From Planctomycetota bacterium (GTDB lineage: Bacteria > Planctomycetota > Brocadiia > JAJRTI01), in assembly GCA_024278415.1 (NCBI GenBank), contig JAJRTI010000546.1, positions 1-5,737 of the forward strand: 5,737 nt of DNA. Reading direction: 5' to 3'. The position numbers were made by a program, and so were the translations under genes. Below, in pieces: positions 3,540 through 5,737 of this stretch. Numbering within the stretch: position 1 is the stretch's first letter; every line of letters begins with the position of its first letter. Below the pieces are notes generated by a model, which saw nothing but the letters and a program-made list of their open reading frames with translations, was not told the DNA's origin and searched no databases.

Positions 3540-5420
3540 CTATTCGGCAGAGCCGGCCGCGGGCTTTGCCTCCCGCGCGAAGATCGGGTTGGTGGCTAAC
3601 ACGGCTTGGCCGTCCTCATACCCCAGCACGCGATAGAAGTCCATGTAACGATCGGAACGGCTGCGGATGCCGTCGTAGCTCGGCACCGCGATCTGGGTGA
3701 TGAACTCCGAGGTCTGGCCGGGTTTCGACGCCGCCATGATGAAGACCTTGAAGATGCTGCCGTTGCGGATCACCCGAAACTCCATCGGCTCCGTGTTGGC
3801 CACTGCGCGCACGTGCAACCGCAGAAATCCCGGCGCGGATAGGTCGAGCGTATCGCCGCTGTATGCCACGGAGCTGGAGTCTTCCGAAGCCAGCGTAAAC
3901 TTGTCCACCCGCACGCGCGACGCGGCGAAACTGCGGGTCGCGTACATCCTGCCGTTGCGCAACCCGTCCATCACCTCCCGCCTGCCATAACGCCTATAGG
4001 CTCCTTGCCTGAGTGCGTCGGCCAACGCGGCCTCCGAGCAGTCCCGCAGCCGGCCTTGGCGCACCGCGGCCACCACTTCTTCTTCCATGGGCCGCGGCAG
4101 CCCGCCTTTGCGCAGCGCCACCACCACCGCCTCCACCGGGAGCCGCGACGCCATTGCGGCTTCGCCCAGCGAGGCCATGCCGGCGCGGAACGCCTTGACC
4201 ACTTGGCGCGTGCGGTTTCTGAGCAGCAACACGGTCACCGTCTCCTCGATCGCGTTTTCAGCCCAGTCGCTATCGTAATCCAGTTCACCAAGCGCCCAGA
4301 CGGGGCGCTCTCTCCGGCCGTCGCAGTACTGCGTCAGCAAGCTGTCCCAGACACCGCCGGGCTTGCCAATGTGCCTCATGCCTTCCCAGAAGATTGCGAA
4401 CCCCGCGTAGTTGCGGGTCCACGTCAGGTGGTCCTGGTACGCCGGCGTATGGGCCTCAATCGCGCCAAGAGGCGTATCCAGTTTCACCGTCTGCGCCACC
4501 TCAGGATGGGCCCAAAAGACCAAGCCTCCGCGGTCGTTCACGTAGTCGATGAACGCTTGGTATGGCCCCACGCCGGGGTCCTGGCCGTACGCCTCGAACT
4601 GGCGGGGCGGGCTGAGCACGTGGTTCGCAAACAGCGCGAAGCCGCTGAGCACGAACACCGCGCCCACCAATCGCCGCAACGCGCGCCTCCGCCGATAGCC
4701 CCGGCTGTAGTACGCCCTGCGTCTTGGCCGGCGCCCTCGGAAGAGCCTCACCCCGAAAAACATCAGCCCAAGGTACACGAGCAGCACCCAGGAACGGCTG
4801 CTGAGCACGAAAGGATAGCCGTTGGCCAGCGACGGGATATCTTCGTAGTCCTCGGCGCGGTCCATCCCAATGGCCAGCAAGTGCTCGTGTGCGCCGCGCA
4901 AGCGCAGCACCTTGCCGATGTCCCGGCTCTTGGCGGCGTTCAGCAAGGCGCGCCACTTGAAGTTCTCCACCCACCGGTAGTACGGCATGCACTCCGCGCC
5001 GGGCACGACGACCATCTGCGGCAAGAGGGCTTGCGCATCAGCGATGTCGGCCAGGTAGCGCTCCGCGCCGTACGTGCGAATGGACGGCAACACGAACTTG
5101 TGCTTCAGCAGATTGCGCAGCAACGGCGGCCCGTACTCAATCTCGGCTTGGTCGCGATCAGTCATCACGACGACCTGCATGCCCGGCCCCTCCTTCCCTG
5201 ACAGGCCGTGCCGGTACGCCTTCTTCACCAAGTCCACGATCGGCAGCGGCCCTCCGCTCACCGACGAGTCGAAATGGACTCCAGCCACGACCTGATCGTA
5301 AGGCTGCGCCGTGTCCTCGGCCGCGCGCACGGAAACGCCAAACGCGAGGGCGAGCGTCGCGGCAAGTGCGAGCCGTCCGGCGCCGTGGGGATCCGCCAGC
5401 ACTCGGCATTGGATTGCCAC
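3540..5420 (-). CDS. Exported, membrane-anchored PHP-superfamily-like protein with split domain and internal repeats
   Basis: 626 residues. A signal-type hydrophobic segment (about 16-31) ends in VRAAED. PHP-like motifs follow in order: GVHFDSS (47-53), VVVMTDRD (83-90), VVVPGAE (137-143), GAHEHLLAIG (176-185), GGLVFWAHPE (298-307), GAIEAH (319-324) and GELDYDSD (378-385). Between the fourth and fifth are two transmembrane helices (about 210-227 and 250-269) joined by a strongly basic loop. This places both PHP halves outside the cytoplasm. Residues 407-490 hold repeats of a helix ending in ALRxG. The end (about 500-615) resembles the beta domain after PHP in CehA/McbA-type proteins, with FRVIRNG, DFYRV and TNPIF. 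Usual metal histidines are replaced (HxD for HxH, TDRD for TDHD, no DxH), so metal-dependent hydrolysis is uncertain. The GTG start is fixed by AGGAGG 5 nt upstream. It is coupled to the PilZ gene. Substrate unknown. Confidence 0.85.
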   Translation of the reverse strand: MAIQCRVLADPHGAGRLALAATLALAFGVSVRAAEDTAQPYDQVVAGVHFDSSVSGGPLPIVDLVKKAYRHGLSGKEGPGMQVVVMTDRDQAEIEYGPPLLRNLLKHKFVLPSIRTYGAERYLADIADAQALLPQMVVVPGAECMPYYRWVENFKWRALLNAAKSRDIGKVLRLRGAHEHLLAIGMDRAEDYEDIPSLANGYPFVLSSRSWVLLVYLGLMFFGVRLFRGRRPRRRAYYSRGYRRRRALRRLVGAVFVLSGFALFANHVLSPPRQFEAYGQDPGVGPYQAFIDYVNDRGGLVFWAHPEVAQTVKLDTPLGAIEAHTPAYQDHLTWTRNYAGFAIFWEGMRHIGKPGGVWDSLLTQYCDGRRERPVWALGELDYDSDWAENAIEETVTVLLLRNRTRQVVKAFRAGMASLGEAAMASRLPVEAVVVALRKGGLPRPMEEEVVAAVRQGRLRDCSEAALADALRQGAYRRYGRREVMDGLRNGRMYATRSFAASRVRVDKFTLASEDSSSVAYSGDTLDLSAPGFLRLHVRAVANTEPMEFRVIRNGSIFKVFIMAASKPGQTSEFITQIAVPSYDGIRSRSDRYMDFYRVLGYEDGQAVLATNPIFAREAKPAAGSAE

Positions 5421-5425
5421 AGAGG

Positions 5426-5431
5426 CCTCCT
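5426..5431 (-). promoter_or_regulatory. Shine-Dalgarno sequence of the PHP-like gene, abutting the PilZ stop
   Basis: The minus strand reads TAA-AGGAGG-CCTCT-GTG. The TAA is the stop of the PilZ gene (5434-5432), AGGAGG is the ribosome site and GTG at 5420 is the start of the PHP-like gene. The extended AAAGGAGG shares bases with the stop codon, an arrangement that favours re-initiation and fixed-ratio expression of the two proteins. Confidence 0.88.
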
Positions 5432-5737
5432 TTACTTCGCCGACTCCGCGCGGTGGCGGGCGGCGGACCTCGCTTCCAGATCGCGAAGCTGCTCCAGAGC
5501 GGCCATGGGGTTCAGCCCGCGGCGTTCGCCGAACGGACTGAACTGCACGCCCACCTTGAACAAATCCGAGCCCATGACGCCCCGGCGCCAGCGCACCACG
5601 CCGCGAAGCTCCAGCGGCCCGTCCAGGCCCGGCACATGCAACTCCAACCGAAGCCTCTGCCCGCGATTGAAGACCTCGTTGCTCTGGAACGAGAGCCCGC
5701 CTTTCGAGATGTTTAGCAGTTCGTACGCCTGATTCGG
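5432..5737 (-). CDS. PilZ-domain protein, C-terminal part
   Basis: 101 codons to the stop, open at the right edge of the window, so the N-terminus is missing. The frame begins PNQAYELLNISKGGLSFQ. NISKGG matches the (D/N)xSxxG motif of PilZ domains, which with an upstream RxxxR motif normally binds cyclic di-GMP. The RxxxR part would lie just outside the window. The beta-strand pattern that follows (QRLRLELHVPG, ELRGVVRWRRG, FKVGVQFSPFG) is typical of a PilZ barrel: a V-R-W strand, then a G-V-x-F strand. The C-terminal tail (MAALEQLRDLEARSAARHRAESAK) is a charged helix. The stop overlaps the ribosome site of the PHP-like gene 11 bp downstream, so they share a transcript. Likely role: a c-di-GMP-responsive or PilZ-like structural partner. 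Binding cannot be judged without the missing arginines. Confidence 0.85.
   Translation of the reverse strand, partial: PNQAYELLNISKGGLSFQSNEVFNRGQRLRLELHVPGLDGPLELRGVVRWRRGVMGSDLFKVGVQFSPFGERRGLNPMAALEQLRDLEARSAARHRAESAK

Noticed and set aside
4005..5201. A 398-codon plus-strand frame opposite the PHP-like gene.
   Set aside because: Antisense shadow in GC-rich coding DNA. The minus-strand frame has signal peptide, PHP motifs, transmembrane segments and a strong ribosome site.

Overview
The window is GC-rich bacterial DNA, and every convincing gene lies on the minus strand. Reading in transcription order (high to low coordinates) it holds four things. First is the C-terminal end of a PilZ-domain protein (5432 to the window edge). 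Next is a 626-residue exported, membrane-anchored protein related to the PHP metallohydrolases (3540-5420). Then comes a roughly 1.37 kb stretch with no convincing gene (2168-3539). Last is an RNase Y gene (rny, 596-2167) followed 26 bp later by the first 189 codons of mnmG (1-569). RNase Y shows that the cell uses a membrane-bound, RNase Y-type mRNA decay system. A periplasmic PHP protein with a signal peptide suggests a diderm. High GC, TTG and GTG starts behind strong Shine-Dalgarno sequences, and repeat-rich intergenic DNA would fit a member of the PVC, Hydrogenedentota or deltaproteobacterial world, but the sequence does not settle the phylum.

Upstream pair: the PilZ stop codon is embedded in the Shine-Dalgarno sequence of the PHP-like gene, so the two are almost certainly co-transcribed and probably translationally coupled. 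PilZ domains usually bind cyclic di-GMP. The PHP-like protein has a signal peptide, then the first half of a PHP fold, a two-helix transmembrane hairpin with a very basic loop, and the second half of the PHP fold. These are followed by an unusual run of 17-residue repeats and a C-terminal beta-rich domain. Several of the histidines that normally bind metal in PHP enzymes are replaced.

Intergenic region: from 3013 to about 3409 it looks like accessory DNA. It contains a 143-bp imperfect palindrome made of two inverted REP-like units (GTAG plus stem-loop, with compensatory base changes), flanked by a 7-bp direct repeat. A second inverted repeat lies at 3098-3189, and a 13-bp near-perfect direct repeat encloses the whole segment. 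Just downstream in the minus direction is a perfect sigma-70 consensus promoter (TTGACA-18-TATAAT, 2980-3009). It would start a transcript about 800 nt before rny. The last 420 nt of that leader are packed with stable stem-loops, including two that compete for the same strand and one beside the rny Shine-Dalgarno sequence.

Downstream pair: RNase Y (mRNA decay) and MnmG (tRNA wobble-uridine modification) form a probable RNA-metabolism operon served by the long leader. The best candidates for something undescribed are the membrane-split PHP-like protein and the promoter plus structured leader in front of rny.
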